Source: Thermoproteota archaeon (GTDB lineage Archaea > Thermoproteota > Methanomethylicia > Culexarchaeales > Culexarchaeaceae). From it: a stretch of DNA of 64,000 bases. Under the pieces are notes generated by a model. That model searched no databases. It had not been told where the DNA came from and worked only from the letters and a program-made list of their open reading frames with translations. The stretch spans positions 54,514 to 118,513 of the forward strand of contig JAAOZK010000003.1 of NCBI GenBank assembly GCA_011605825.1. The letters are read 5' to 3'. Positions 1 to 8,208 of this stretch are shown here, one piece after another. Positions within the stretch are counted from its first letter, which is position 1. Each line of letters begins with the position of its first letter. Both the position numbers and the translations under genes were made by a program.

Positions 1-1
1 G

Positions 2-625
2 ACTTTAAGTTTACATGCCCCATATACTTCAGTTAACATTTCAGCATCAAATTATAGGGCTAGAAGATTTAGTATGGATATGTATAGGGAGTCTGTGGAG
101 CATGCACATCAACTGGGATGTAGATTCATAGTTTTCCATCCTGGGCTGCTTGACTCCTTTACATATCTGTTTAGAGATTTAAATGAGCCTATATTGGATG
201 GAATAAACTTCCTCTTATCGATTGGAGATTTATGTAGTGATTATGGGGTAACTCCATTGATAGAAAACTTGGCAACTGATAGGTCCACAATACTTAAGGT
301 TGAAGATTTCAAAAGTTTCTTTAGTAAATCAAACAGTTTTAAGATGGCATTGGATATATCCCATGCCCATGTTATGAATTCTTTCAATTCGTATATTGAT
401 TCTCTACGCGATAGGATAGCATATTTTCATATTAGTGGTAACGATGGTTTAGCTGATAGGCACTGGCCTCTTGATATGGGTACTCCGTTTTGGAAGGATT
501 ATCTTAAAAAGGTTTTTAATTGCAATTTGAATGGGCCTTTGATAATAGAAAATCTCTCTTACTCTGAATCGTTAAAAAGTTTGAATGTTTTGAAGCTATT
601 TCTTGGAAGTGAATTTTCCACGTAG
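2..625 (+). CDS. Sugar phosphate isomerase/epimerase-like TIM-barrel protein (5' truncated by window)
   Basis: The reading frame is open to the left edge, so the start is outside the window; the ATG at 74 is internal. The visible 207 residues look like the xylose-isomerase-like / AP-endonuclease-2 TIM-barrel family: metal-ligand-type histidines in LHAPYTS and VFHPG, a glutamate in PLIENL, DISHAH, and FHISGND followed by a late IIENLS strand. Such proteins isomerise or epimerise sugar phosphates or related metabolites using a divalent metal; the substrate cannot be told from sequence. It converges with the DUF1177 gene and the two coding ends overlap by 30 nt. Confidence 0.75.
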   Translation, partial: TLSLHAPYTSVNISASNYRARRFSMDMYRESVEHAHQLGCRFIVFHPGLLDSFTYLFRDLNEPILDGINFLLSIGDLCSDYGVTPLIENLATDRSTILKVEDFKSFFSKSNSFKMALDISHAHVMNSFNSYIDSLRDRIAYFHISGNDGLADRHWPLDMGTPFWKDYLKKVFNCNLNGPLIIENLSYSESLKSLNVLKLFLGSEFST

Positions 626-1540
626 TTTTTCCATGTCGCCATATAAGCTTATTAGTTTTTTGTATTCTTCTTCATCGTAGAATTTACATAGCCCCGCCGT
701 ATAATCCTTTGCCACTTCTATACAGAATCTTGTGGCTTTCTCTAAACTATTTATGTATGTTGCTCCAGTTGCACATCCGGCTACCGGTACTTCTGCTGTT
801 ATTGCTACTCCAACCACTGGGGATTTCGTGGCAATCCATGGTTGCATTATGCTATTTATGTGATATATGCCTTCCACATATGGTGTTATGTCTTGCATGG
901 TTATTGGAACTATATATGCTCTATGTCCAGTCACTCTTTCATATACATTTATCAGGTCATCGCTTACCTTTAGGATCCAGCCGTTGAGAACTGTTGGTGT
1001 TATTGCAAATCCCTCCACTTTTATTAGTCTGTTTCCCTTAGTTGCATCCACTGATAGTATGGCGTCCATTCTTTCGTCAACTTCGTTTATGATCATGGTG
1101 TTCATGTCGATCGGGGAGTCCATGAATGGTACTGGTTTATGTGGTTTTGTGGGTGCATTTGGACATATATGTGTTGTTATTATTACGTCTCCCATAAGTT
1201 GGTCTCCCTTCATGATTAGGTCGGCTAATTTCATTGCAGATGCTATTGCCACTATTGCTCCGTCAGCATCTGAAACTAAGCCAACCATTTGAGGTCTTGC
1301 ACCTATCCCCCCAAGTCTTCCGATTATTCCCAATGTGGGTTTGTCTCCACCCTTCATCTTCCCCTCCTTACCTGGAATCAAAATTTTTATGAAATCTGTC
1401 TTTCCCCTCTTTCCCTCTACGCTCTTTACTTCCACATGGCTTAATCCTCTTCTATTCATCTCTTCTTTCATCTTTATTCCATTTATCTTTGAATCTTCAA
1501 GTACATCTATAGCTTCCAATACCTGTTTTAAGCATGACAT
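596..1540 (-). CDS. DUF1177 family protein
   Basis: The 314-residue protein matches my recollection of the DUF1177 family along its whole length: KGGDKPTLGIIGRLGGIGAR near residue 65-85, DVIITTHICPNAPTKPH, VPFMDSPIDMNTM, DATKGNR, ITPTV, DITPYVEGIYHINS and VAGCATGA. The function of the family is not established. The start is supported by GAGGTGA 5-12 nt upstream of the ATG. It lies 37 nt downstream of a small Cys-motif protein on the same strand, so the two may be co-transcribed. There is no signal peptide or membrane segment, so it is probably cytoplasmic. Confidence 0.8.
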   Translation of the reverse strand: MSCLKQVLEAIDVLEDSKINGIKMKEEMNRRGLSHVEVKSVEGKRGKTDFIKILIPGKEGKMKGGDKPTLGIIGRLGGIGARPQMVGLVSDADGAIVAIASAMKLADLIMKGDQLMGDVIITTHICPNAPTKPHKPVPFMDSPIDMNTMIINEVDERMDAILSVDATKGNRLIKVEGFAITPTVLNGWILKVSDDLINVYERVTGHRAYIVPITMQDITPYVEGIYHINSIMQPWIATKSPVVGVAITAEVPVAGCATGATYINSLEKATRFCIEVAKDYTAGLCKFYDEEEYKKLISLYGDMEKLRGKFTSKK

Positions 1541-1577
1541 TACATTTCACCTCAATTATATTTCGTTCAACATTTAA

Positions 1578-1964
1578 TTAATTGTTTCCTTTCACTTTAC
1601 TTATATCTTCAAATTTTGTTTCAGAAGCCCCCTCCCTAAGATGCCGCTTAATTTTATCCCAATCTATCAGTTCCAATACTATTTTTCTAAGATGCTTTTT
1701 AAGTTCCTCTGATGTTTTTTCATATCCAATTCTACTTGAATTCCAGGTTACGAATGGTGTATTGAATTCTGCTTTGATTAGTTTTATGCTATTGTCATCG
1801 TTTACTTCAAATTTTACGTATCCTAATTCTTTAAGGTAGCATAGGTCGTTGGGGCATAGTATATCTATTTCAAGAGCTTCCTTCCTTATGAATACGATCT
1901 TGTACTGCTTTGGGTCTCTTATTATTGCTCCACATGGACATTGTATGCTCTCTTCAGCGTTCAT
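1578..1964 (-). CDS. Hypothetical protein with N-terminal Cys pairs
   Basis: The 128-residue protein is not recognised. Near the N-terminus it has CPCG (about residue 9-12) and later CPNDLC (about 38-43), spacing compatible with a small zinc-binding knuckle. The C-terminal half is charged and helical (EELKKHLRKIVLELIDWDKIKRHL). The ATG is preceded by AGGT and, further up, a TATA-like TTTATAATC, so it probably starts the minus-strand unit that also contains the DUF1177 gene. A regulatory or nucleic-acid-binding role would be a guess. Confidence 0.6.
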   Translation of the reverse strand: MNAEESIQCPCGAIIRDPKQYKIVFIRKEALEIDILCPNDLCYLKELGYVKFEVNDDNSIKLIKAEFNTPFVTWNSSRIGYEKTSEELKKHLRKIVLELIDWDKIKRHLREGASETKFEDISKVKGNN

Positions 1965-2062
1965 AGCGTATACCTATTTTTCAATAATGGAAGGATTATA
2001 AATAGTTTTTTAAATGGGCTTTGGTAAATTTTATTTCTATGGTTAACTACATTTTTATTGTT

Positions 2063-2156
2063 GCGGCGGTGGTCTAGCCTGGACTAGGACACAGGCTTGC
2101 CGAGCCTGTTTTCCATTTTTGGACAGGAAACCCGGGTTCAAATCCCGGCCGCCGCA
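2063..2156 (+). tRNA. tRNA-Gly(GCC) with a probable ~17-18 nt intron in the variable region
   Basis: Acceptor GCGGCGG (2063-2069) pairs with CCGCCGC (2149-2155). D stem GTCT pairs with GGAC; anticodon stem CAGGC/GCCTG encloses TTGCCGA, giving anticodon GCC. T stem CCGGG/CCCGG encloses TTCAAAT. The gene is 94 nt because 23 nt lie between the anticodon and T stems where about 5 are expected. Within them CTGT (2106-2109) and ACAG (2123-2126) form a 4-bp helix flanked by 3-nt TTT and GAA bulges, as in an archaeal splice site. Cutting in the bulges removes 2112-2128 and leaves 77 nt. CCA is not encoded. Confidence 0.9.
2112..2128 (+). other. Predicted tRNA intron (bulge-helix-bulge), exact ends ±1
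   Basis: The 17-nt segment is bounded by the TTT bulge at 2110-2112 and the GAA bulge at 2127-2129, which sit on opposite strands of the CTGT/ACAG helix; CC (2113-2114) with GG (2121-2122) caps it. Archaeal splicing endonuclease cuts between the second and third bulge base. The outer helix is weak, so this is a relaxed motif. It is not in the usual anticodon-loop 37/38 position. Confidence 0.55.
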
Positions 2157-2237
2157 CTAATTTTGATCGTCTGGTTTATTGTAATTAATCTTTATTAGGG
2201 TTTTAGTGGATATACTTTTACTGATGGTGGTATAGCT

Positions 2238-3116
2238 TTGAAGTTGATGATAGGTCCATCTTCTCAAGGTCTTGGTAGACGTCTTTCAACGCTATTATCA
2301 TTGGATGTGGTTAATTTTGAATGGAAGATTTTTCCTGATGGTGAAAGTTATTTTAGATTGTTATCTAAGGTTGATGATTCTGTGGTTTTAGTTCACTCGC
2401 TTACTCCTCCTCAAGATAAGAGGGTTGTTGAGTTATTCTTTCTTTTGAAGTTGCTACGTGATTATATGGCTAAAGATATAATTTTGGTTATACCTTACCT
2501 TGCATATATGCGTCAAGATAAAAGGTTTCTTGATGGTGAAATGGTAAGTGTTGAGGTTCTTGCAGATTTGCTTAAAACTTATGATATAGATAGGTATGTT
2601 TTTGTGGATGTTCATAGTGGAGAGGTGTTAAAGTTCTTTGGGAATAGGGCGATGGAGGTATCTGCTTTCCCACTTATTGGTGATTTCCTTTCAAAATATC
2701 CGCTTGTAAATCCAATCGTTATAGCTCCAGATGCTAAAGCGTTTAAGTATGCGGAAACTGTTGCTAAGATTATTGGTGCTGAGTCTGATTACGTCGTTAA
2801 AAGGAGGGATAGGAGTAGTGGGGCTGTGGAGTCTGAGTTGAAGGAGTTTAATGTTGGTGGTAGAGATGTCATATTGGTTGATGACATAATAAGTACTGGT
2901 GGAACTATGATTAACGCCATTAAGATTTTGAAAGAGCATGGAGCTAATAGGGTATTCGCTTGCTGTACGCATGGACTCTTTATTGGCAATGCTGTGATTA
3001 ACATGTTTAACGCTGGTGTTTATGATGTAATCTCCACTGATACCATTGAATCATATTATAGTAGGGTGTCAGTTGCCCCCGTCATAGCGTCTGCAATAAA
3101 ATCAATTATTAAATGA
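2238..3116 (+). CDS. prs: Ribose-phosphate pyrophosphokinase (PRPP synthetase)
   Basis: Makes phosphoribosyl pyrophosphate from ribose 5-phosphate and ATP, feeding purine, pyrimidine, histidine and NAD synthesis. The 292-residue protein has the flexible-loop sequence RQDKRF (92-97), DVHS (124-127) and the PRPP-binding loop VILVDDIISTGGT (211-223). Length fits the short archaeal form. Start is a TTG at 2238; an in-frame ATG at 2247 is an alternative. Its TGA overlaps the ATG of the tRNA methyltransferase by 4 nt, and RNase Z follows, so the three form an operon. A nicotinate phosphoribosyltransferase that would use PRPP lies about 5 kb away on the other strand. Confidence 0.93.
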   Translation: MKLMIGPSSQGLGRRLSTLLSLDVVNFEWKIFPDGESYFRLLSKVDDSVVLVHSLTPPQDKRVVELFFLLKLLRDYMAKDIILVIPYLAYMRQDKRFLDGEMVSVEVLADLLKTYDIDRYVFVDVHSGEVLKFFGNRAMEVSAFPLIGDFLSKYPLVNPIVIAPDAKAFKYAETVAKIIGAESDYVVKRRDRSSGAVESELKEFNVGGRDVILVDDIISTGGTMINAIKILKEHGANRVFACCTHGLFIGNAVINMFNAGVYDVISTDTIESYYSRVSVAPVIASAIKSIIK

Positions 3117-4153
3117 TGCTTATGGAAAACTTCTTCTTAAGATTATCTTGTGAGCATCCATCGCTCCCAATGGCTGAGGTTAAAGCTATTTTGGAGGCTG
3201 AACGAATACCATATACATTGAATACATCTCTCCCATGCGTCTTCAGATTTTCATCATCAAAGGAATCCATTAGAACAATTCTCAAAAGGTCTAGTATGGC
3301 ATTTTTTGGAGCTAGGGAGCTAGTTTTTTGCAATGCGGATTATGATAGTATTATTAGGGCTTGTAGGGATGTTGATTGGTCATTTCTGCATGGTAAGAGT
3401 TTTTATGTGAGGGTTCATAGGGTCCTATCATCCTCTGCTAATTTATCCACTAGAACTTTGGAATCTATGATCGGTGAGGTCATTTATAAAAGCCTTAATG
3501 GTTCTGCGCGGGTGAAATTTGATTCTCCAGAGGAGATTATCGTTGGTGTTTTGAGTGGTGGGGGCTTCCTCCTAGGCGTCTTCCTCGGGGAGTCTTGTAG
3601 GGGGGATTTTCACTCAAGATGGGTTGGCAATAGGCCATTTATCCATCCAAGCTCATTAACTCCAATAATATCTAGGCTTTTTGTGAATTTATGTAGAGCT
3701 AGACCTGGAGGATTATTCTTTGATCCATTTTGTGGTTTTGGTGGATTTTTAATAGAGGCGGCTTTGATTGGATGTGAAGTTGTTGGATTGGATATTGATA
3801 TAAAGATGATTATGGGTTGTCTAAGCAATTTAAGGTACTTCAACATCAAAAATTACAATTTAATCTTGGGGGATGCTAAGCATTTACCATTCAAGTCTGT
3901 GAATTTCGTTGCCACAGACCCTCCTTATGGTAGAACTGCTTCCACGAAGGGTATGAATCTAAAAAGTTTAATTAAATGTTTCTTGCAAGACATATATGGC
4001 TTGATGTCTAAAGATGGTTACATTTGCATTGCCGCCCCTGAGAATGTTGATCTTAAAAATATTGGTTTAGATGTGGGATTTAAGTTAGTGGAGTCCCATG
4101 TTATGAGGGTTCATAAAAGTTTAATTAGAGAAGTCTGTGTGTTCAAAGTGTAG
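3113..4153 (+). CDS. trmG10: tRNA (guanine-10-N2) methyltransferase, THUMP type
   Basis: Probably methylates N2 of G10 in tRNA using S-adenosylmethionine. The N-terminal half is compatible with the ferredoxin-like/THUMP RNA-binding module (weakly conserved). The C-terminal half is a Rossmann methyltransferase with the AdoMet loop DPFCGFGGF at about residue 203, the acidic LDIDIKM strand, and catalytic TDPPYGR at about 267, the N-methyltransferase signature. All these fit the Trm11/Trm-G10 family. The ATG overlaps the prs stop by 4 nt; RNase Z starts 11 nt after the stop. Members also include enzymes acting on G6, so position 10 is inferred. Confidence 0.87.
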   Translation: MMLMENFFLRLSCEHPSLPMAEVKAILEAERIPYTLNTSLPCVFRFSSSKESIRTILKRSSMAFFGARELVFCNADYDSIIRACRDVDWSFLHGKSFYVRVHRVLSSSANLSTRTLESMIGEVIYKSLNGSARVKFDSPEEIIVGVLSGGGFLLGVFLGESCRGDFHSRWVGNRPFIHPSSLTPIISRLFVNLCRARPGGLFFDPFCGFGGFLIEAALIGCEVVGLDIDIKMIMGCLSNLRYFNIKNYNLILGDAKHLPFKSVNFVATDPPYGRTASTKGMNLKSLIKCFLQDIYGLMSKDGYICIAAPENVDLKNIGLDVGFKLVESHVMRVHKSLIREVCVFKV

Positions 4154-4163
4154 GTGGAGGGTT

Positions 4164-5117
4164 ATGAGCGTAAGATTGATATTCCTCGGGACTAGTGCAG
4201 GTCTCCCAACGGTTAAGCGTGGGCTTTCATGTATTGTTCTTAAGTATCATGGTGATCTTTTGATATTCGATTGTGGTGAGGGTGCTCAAAGGAGTATGAT
4301 GATTGCTGGTATAGGTTTTCCTAAAAACCTTAAGATCTTCATAACTCACATGCATGGTGATCATGTCTTAGGGCTTCCAGGCCTACTTCAAACTCTATCT
4401 TTAATGGATAGGAAGTATGATGTGTATATATATGGACCTAAGGGAATTGCAGATTTCATAATGAAAGTTAAGGAGCTTCTTCAATTTCAAATATCATATG
4501 ATCTGCATATAAGTGAGGTTACCCCTGGAATAGTGGTTGAGGAAAGGGATTATGTGGTTAAAGCTACTGAGGCTATGCACTTTCAGCAAAGTTATGCATA
4601 CTCCTTTGAGGAGAAGCCAAAGCCTGGCAGATTTCATCCAGATAAGGCTTTAGCACTTGGCGTTCCAAGGGGGCCTTTGTGGAAGATGTTGCAGGAGGGT
4701 AAATGCGTATTAAACATGTTTGGGGAACCCGTCTTTCCACATCAAGTTATGGATCCACCTAGGGATGGCATTAAAATAGTCTTTTCTGGGGATACACGTC
4801 CATGTGGGAGTGTGCTAAATTTAAGTATGAATGCAGATGTCCTTATTCATGATTCAACTTTCGATGATTCCTTAATTGATAAGGCTATTTCCGATATGCA
4901 TTCCACTGCGAGTGAGGCTGCTGAAATTGCTTTGAAAGCCAATGTTAAATTGCTTGTATTAACGCATATAAGTGCGAGGTATTCATCTTCCCCGGAAGTG
5001 TTGCTTAAGCAAGCTAAGGAGAAGTTTAGTAATGTTATTGTGGCTGAAGATTTTCTTGAGTTGTCCATTTCAAAGAATGATGTTAGCTTAAGAAGTTTAA
5101 TTGACTCTACGAAGTAA
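4164..5117 (+). CDS. rnz: Ribonuclease Z (tRNA 3' processing endonuclease)
   Basis: Cleaves 3' trailers from pre-tRNA so that CCA can be added. The 317-residue protein starts LIFLGTSAGLPT, has the metallo-beta-lactamase motif THMHGDH (about 61-67), later FSGDTRPC and a DSTF motif (HDSTFDDS), then HSTASEAAEIA and LTHISARY, which is the RNase Z order. I chose the ATG at 4164 because GGTGGAGG lies directly upstream; an in-frame start at 4137 would overlap the methyltransferase. It is the last gene of the prs operon; its end overlaps the convergent UPF0201 gene by 11 nt. Confidence 0.93.
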   Translation: MSVRLIFLGTSAGLPTVKRGLSCIVLKYHGDLLIFDCGEGAQRSMMIAGIGFPKNLKIFITHMHGDHVLGLPGLLQTLSLMDRKYDVYIYGPKGIADFIMKVKELLQFQISYDLHISEVTPGIVVEERDYVVKATEAMHFQQSYAYSFEEKPKPGRFHPDKALALGVPRGPLWKMLQEGKCVLNMFGEPVFPHQVMDPPRDGIKIVFSGDTRPCGSVLNLSMNADVLIHDSTFDDSLIDKAISDMHSTASEAAEIALKANVKLLVLTHISARYSSSPEVLLKQAKEKFSNVIVAEDFLELSISKNDVSLRSLIDSTK

Positions 5118-5502
5118 GCTTATCTATTAACTCATTTATCTCCTCTTCGCTATCGCACATCACTTCTATAGTTATAGGCCCCAGTGGGGATTCCCCTTCT
5201 CGCTGGCAGAATGATGCATGCCCCATGTATGCTGCCTGTTTGTTCAGATATATTGTCATGCTAGTTCCAATAACTGATTGCTTCATAACATTTCTTGCGG
5301 CGGTTAGTATCCTCCTCTTCTTCAATGATTCATGTAGTTTTAATAAGCTTTCAACTCCACTCCCCTCAGCCACAATGAATTGACCTTCACCCCTACTTTC
5401 AATCTCAATCTTTTCTGGTGTCATTAAGTTTAATAATGCCCTTTTCACCTTTTCCACATCTTCTGTTGGTTTAACTTCAACTATGGCTTTAACTTTTATC
5501 AT
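5107..5502 (-). CDS. UPF0201 family RNA-binding-like protein
   Basis: The 131-residue protein fits the archaeal UPF0201/COG1325 family: an N-terminal strand KVKAIVEVKPTED, central KKRRILTAARNVM, then LNKQAAYMGHASFC and GPITIEVMC. The family has been proposed as an exosome-associated RNA-binding protein; that role is inferred from genome context in the literature, not visible here. It overlaps the upstream UPF0200 gene by 14 nt, a pair I recall as common in Archaea, so translation is probably coupled. Cytoplasmic; no zinc or membrane motif. Confidence 0.8.
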   Translation of the reverse strand: MIKVKAIVEVKPTEDVEKVKRALLNLMTPEKIEIESRGEGQFIVAEGSGVESLLKLHESLKKRRILTAARNVMKQSVIGTSMTIYLNKQAAYMGHASFCQREGESPLGPITIEVMCDSEEEINELIDKLTS

Positions 5503-6043
5503 TTTGAATAACCTTCCTAAAAACCTTTAGCATGTTTTCCTTTAAATCTTCCAATGTTCCTTCATTTATAATTATTTCATCTGCCAGAGAGATTACCCTA
5601 CCTATCCCAACATCTAATTCCCTTAAATCCCTTTCCCTAAACTCCTCCCAGCTTTTTGGGTCATCGCTTCTCCCCCTTCTGGATAGTCTCTCATATCTGG
5701 TTTTAGGTGATGAATGTACGGCTATTATCTTTGCATCTCCCACCTTTCTGAATTCTTCAACTTCTTCTAGGCTTCTCACTCCCTCCACCAATACTATCTT
5801 TGAATTTAACTCTTTGATTTTATCCACACATCTTTTTGCTATCACATTTGCTCCCATTTTCTCCCGCATTTCAATCATCAATTTCCCAAGATTTTTAGGT
5901 GTGGGTTCAATACCTCTAATTCTCGCTTCTTCCCTTACAACGTCCCCCATTACTATTACTGGTATTCCCATTTCCTTGACAATTTCACTTATAGTCGTCT
6001 TCCCAGATCCAGGCATCCCTGTGAGGCATATTATCAGCTTTAT
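5489..6043 (-). CDS. UPF0200 family P-loop kinase-like protein, unusual start
   Basis: A nucleotide-binding protein of the UPF0200 group, related to dephospho-CoA/adenylate kinases: Walker A GMPGSGKT, then VIVMGDVVREEA, EGVRS and RRGRSDDP. The first in-frame ATG (6016) lies inside the Walker A loop and would lose its first glycine, so translation must begin upstream. The frame continues IKLIICLTGMPGSGKT and stops at a TGA (6047-6049), but no ATG, GTG or TTG exists there. I drew the start at an ATA (6041-6043), preceded by the SD-like GGGGGATGA. Alternatively the ATG at 6048-6050 is used and one base is extra in the following AAA. The substrate is unknown. Confidence 0.75.
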   Translation of the reverse strand: MKLIICLTGMPGSGKTTISEIVKEMGIPVIVMGDVVREEARIRGIEPTPKNLGKLMIEMREKMGANVIAKRCVDKIKELNSKIVLVEGVRSLEEVEEFRKVGDAKIIAVHSSPKTRYERLSRRGRSDDPKSWEEFRERDLRELDVGIGRVISLADEIIINEGTLEDLKENMLKVFRKVIQNDKS

Positions 6044-6113
6044 ATTTCATCCCCCTTAGATATTTATTAAAAGTTTATTTAGTTTTTCTCCCTATCTATT
6101 TGAGGTGTTAATT

Positions 6114-6674
6114 TTGTCGCTTGTTAGGGCTTTCATTGCCATCGACATTGATGAAAGAATAATTGATGAATTGGTTAAAGTTCAAGAAGCCATGGCTTCA
6201 ATGAATCTCGATATAAAATTTGTTGAAAGGGAAAACATTCATTTAACTTTAAAATTTCTTGGGGAGATAACTGCCGATAGGGTTAATGGGGTTTGTGATG
6301 TGATGAGGGGGTTGAAGGCTTCCCCATTCACACTGGAGGTTAAGGGTTTAGGGGCTTTCCCCTCAGTTACTAGGCCTAGGGTTGTGTGGGCTGGGGTTGG
6401 TGAGGGGGGTAGTAATGTTATTGAAATCTATCGATTTCTTGATTCTGGACTGCGAAAATTGAATTTTAAGTCTGAAGGTGAGGAATTCACCCCTCACATA
6501 ACTCTTGGGAGACTTAGGAGTGATAGGAATGTACGTTCACTTTCGAGCTTCCTTATGAATTATGGTGAAAAAGTTTTCGGTAGCTTTATAGTTACATCGG
6601 TGCGTTTGAAGAAAAGTGTTCTCACTCCCCGTGGACCCATATACTCAAACTTATATGAGATTAAGTTGGTGTAG
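6114..6674 (+). CDS. thpR: RNA 2',3'-cyclic phosphodiesterase (2H family)
   Basis: A 186-residue LigT/ThpR-type 2H phosphoesterase that opens 2',3'-cyclic phosphates at RNA 3' ends. Both catalytic HxT motifs are visible: HLTLKF at about residue 43 and HITLG at about 128, with FVEREN before the first and FTP before the second. The TTG at 6114 is preferred over the GTG at 6105 because that GTG is part of the ribosome binding site TGAGGTG. The CCA-adding enzyme follows 4 nt after its stop; the pair suggests coupled RNA 3'-end repair or maturation. Confidence 0.9.
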   Translation: MSLVRAFIAIDIDERIIDELVKVQEAMASMNLDIKFVERENIHLTLKFLGEITADRVNGVCDVMRGLKASPFTLEVKGLGAFPSVTRPRVVWAGVGEGGSNVIEIYRFLDSGLRKLNFKSEGEEFTPHITLGRLRSDRNVRSLSSFLMNYGEKVFGSFIVTSVRLKKSVLTPRGPIYSNLYEIKLV

Positions 6675-6678
6675 GTTT

Positions 6679-8085
6679 ATGGGTTTAGATGAAGTTTTAT
6701 CAAAGGCTTTGGAAGCTTTAAAGCCTAATGCTGATGAGAGAGTTAAAATTGAGAATTTATTGAATCGATTAATGGATGAATTGAAACGTGGAATTAGGGA
6801 GCTTGGATTAAATTTGAACGTGGAGGTTGAGGGGTCAATTGCGAAGGATACTTGGCTTTCGAGGGAGCAAGATATCGACGTCTTCCTACTCTTCCCGAAG
6901 AGTTATGATAAAAATGAGTTTAGGAATGTGTTGTTGAACTTGGCAAGAAGAGTTGTTGGGGATAATTTCATTGAAGCTTATGCTGAACATCCATATGTGG
7001 AATTGAATTATGAGGGTGTAAAGATAGATCTCGTTCCATGCTTGAAATTGAATTCTGTCGATGAAGCTAAAACCGCTGTTGATAGAACACCATTCCATAC
7101 GGCATACGTGAAAGCTAATCTTAGTGAAAAAGCTAAGGATGAAGTTAGATTGCTTAAGGGGTTTATGAAGGGTATTGGCTGTTATGGTGCTGAAATGAAG
7201 GTTAAGGGTTTCTCTGGATATCTATGTGAATTACTAGTATTATACTATGGGTCATTCATCGATGTTTTAAAGAATGCAATGAATTGGAAGCCCTTTTCCA
7301 CAGTTATAGATATTGAGGGATATTATAGTAATCCCAAGGAGGCTATTAGAATATTCGATGCTCCATTAATAGTGATAGATCCTGTGGACAAAAATAGGAA
7401 TGTTGCTGCCGCATTATCAATAGATTCCATGTCCAAATTCATTTCAGCATCCAAACTATTTATTGAATCACCGAACTTGGAATTCTTCTTCCCAGAACCC
7501 ATAGAACCACTCTCTAAAGACAACATAATCAGCGAATTTAACGCTAGAGGGAGTGACTTAATATTTGTAATTACAAGTTGCCCAAAAGTTCATAGTGAAA
7601 TTCTCTGGGGGCAATTGTATAAGACTTTAGATGGTTTGAGGAAGCTTCTCTTAAATTTTGATTTCAACGTCATCAATTATGATGTTTGGTCTGATGAGAA
7701 AAGTGCAGTCGTATTCATATTCGAATTGGAGCATTCAAAGCTTCCAAATATAAAGAGGCATGTAGGCCCACCCGTATACATATTTGATGAAGCAGATAAG
7801 TTTCTAAGGAAATACTTAAATTCCCCCAATGTTTTCTCCGGACCTAAAATTGAAGGTTTTAGATGGATTGTATATTTGAAGAGGAGATATGCTGATGCTA
7901 AGCAGCTCTTATATGAGAAGATGAAAAGTGCAAAAATGGGGAATCTTATGAAATCATTATTAACAACAAACCAGACAATATTGAAGAATGAAGAGATACT
8001 TGACTTCTACTCCAACAATAGGGAATTCGCAATTTTCTTAACAAAATATCTTAAGGGGGCATATCCTTGGCTAACTAAAGTTTAA
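6679..8085 (+). CDS. cca: CCA-adding enzyme (tRNA nucleotidyltransferase, archaeal class I)
   Basis: Adds or repairs the 3' CCA of tRNA from CTP and ATP without a template. The 468-residue length fits the archaeal enzyme. The nucleotidyltransferase signature is EGSIAKDTWLS followed by DIDVFLLFP, with catalytic aspartates at about residues 65 and 67 and a third carboxylate at KIDLVPC. The C-terminal body and tail domains continue through FVITSCPKVHSEILWG and FKGP-like motifs. The ATG at 6679 lies 4 nt after the thpR stop; the in-frame start at 6616 would overlap thpR. Needed here because tRNA-Gly(GCC) and tRNA-Phe lack encoded CCA. Confidence 0.93.
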   Translation: MGLDEVLSKALEALKPNADERVKIENLLNRLMDELKRGIRELGLNLNVEVEGSIAKDTWLSREQDIDVFLLFPKSYDKNEFRNVLLNLARRVVGDNFIEAYAEHPYVELNYEGVKIDLVPCLKLNSVDEAKTAVDRTPFHTAYVKANLSEKAKDEVRLLKGFMKGIGCYGAEMKVKGFSGYLCELLVLYYGSFIDVLKNAMNWKPFSTVIDIEGYYSNPKEAIRIFDAPLIVIDPVDKNRNVAAALSIDSMSKFISASKLFIESPNLEFFFPEPIEPLSKDNIISEFNARGSDLIFVITSCPKVHSEILWGQLYKTLDGLRKLLLNFDFNVINYDVWSDEKSAVVFIFELEHSKLPNIKRHVGPPVYIFDEADKFLRKYLNSPNVFSGPKIEGFRWIVYLKRRYADAKQLLYEKMKSAKMGNLMKSLLTTNQTILKNEEILDFYSNNREFAIFLTKYLKGAYPWLTKV

Positions 8086-8095
8086 ATCTATTTGG

Positions 8096-8171
8096 TGGGG
8101 CCGCTGGGATTTGAACCCAGGACCACCAGCGCCCCAGGCTGGCATCCTAATCCAAGCTAGACGACGGCCCC
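8096..8171 (-). tRNA. tRNA-Pro(GGG)
   Basis: 76 nt cloverleaf on the minus strand: acceptor GGGGCCG/CGGCCCC, D stem starting GTCT, anticodon stem CCAGC/GCTGG around CTGGGGC (anticodon GGG), variable TGGTC, T stem CTGGG/CCCAG around TTCAAAT, discriminator A. CCA is encoded directly after (8093-8095). No intron. A TATA-like element lies at 8199-8208. Confidence 0.96.
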
Positions 8172-8187
8172 AATCATCCTATACGCT

Positions 8188-8208
8188 ATACTTCTATTCT
8201 AAATTTAT
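8188..8208 (-). promoter_or_regulatory. Promoter of tRNA-Pro (TATA element plus shared downstream sequence)
   Basis: Read on the minus strand the segment starts ATAAATTTAG, about 30 nt before the tRNA 5' end, the expected distance for an archaeal TATA box. Its sequence is repeated, with one difference in 21 bases, at 10504-10524 upstream of the histone-deacetylase-like gene. Confidence 0.5.

Noticed and set aside
2109..2131. Long variable arm making tRNA-Gly a class II tRNA
   Set aside because: Gly tRNAs are class I, the segment does not form a normal variable-arm hairpin at the usual place, and tRNA-Gly(CCC) in the same window has a 5-nt variable region.
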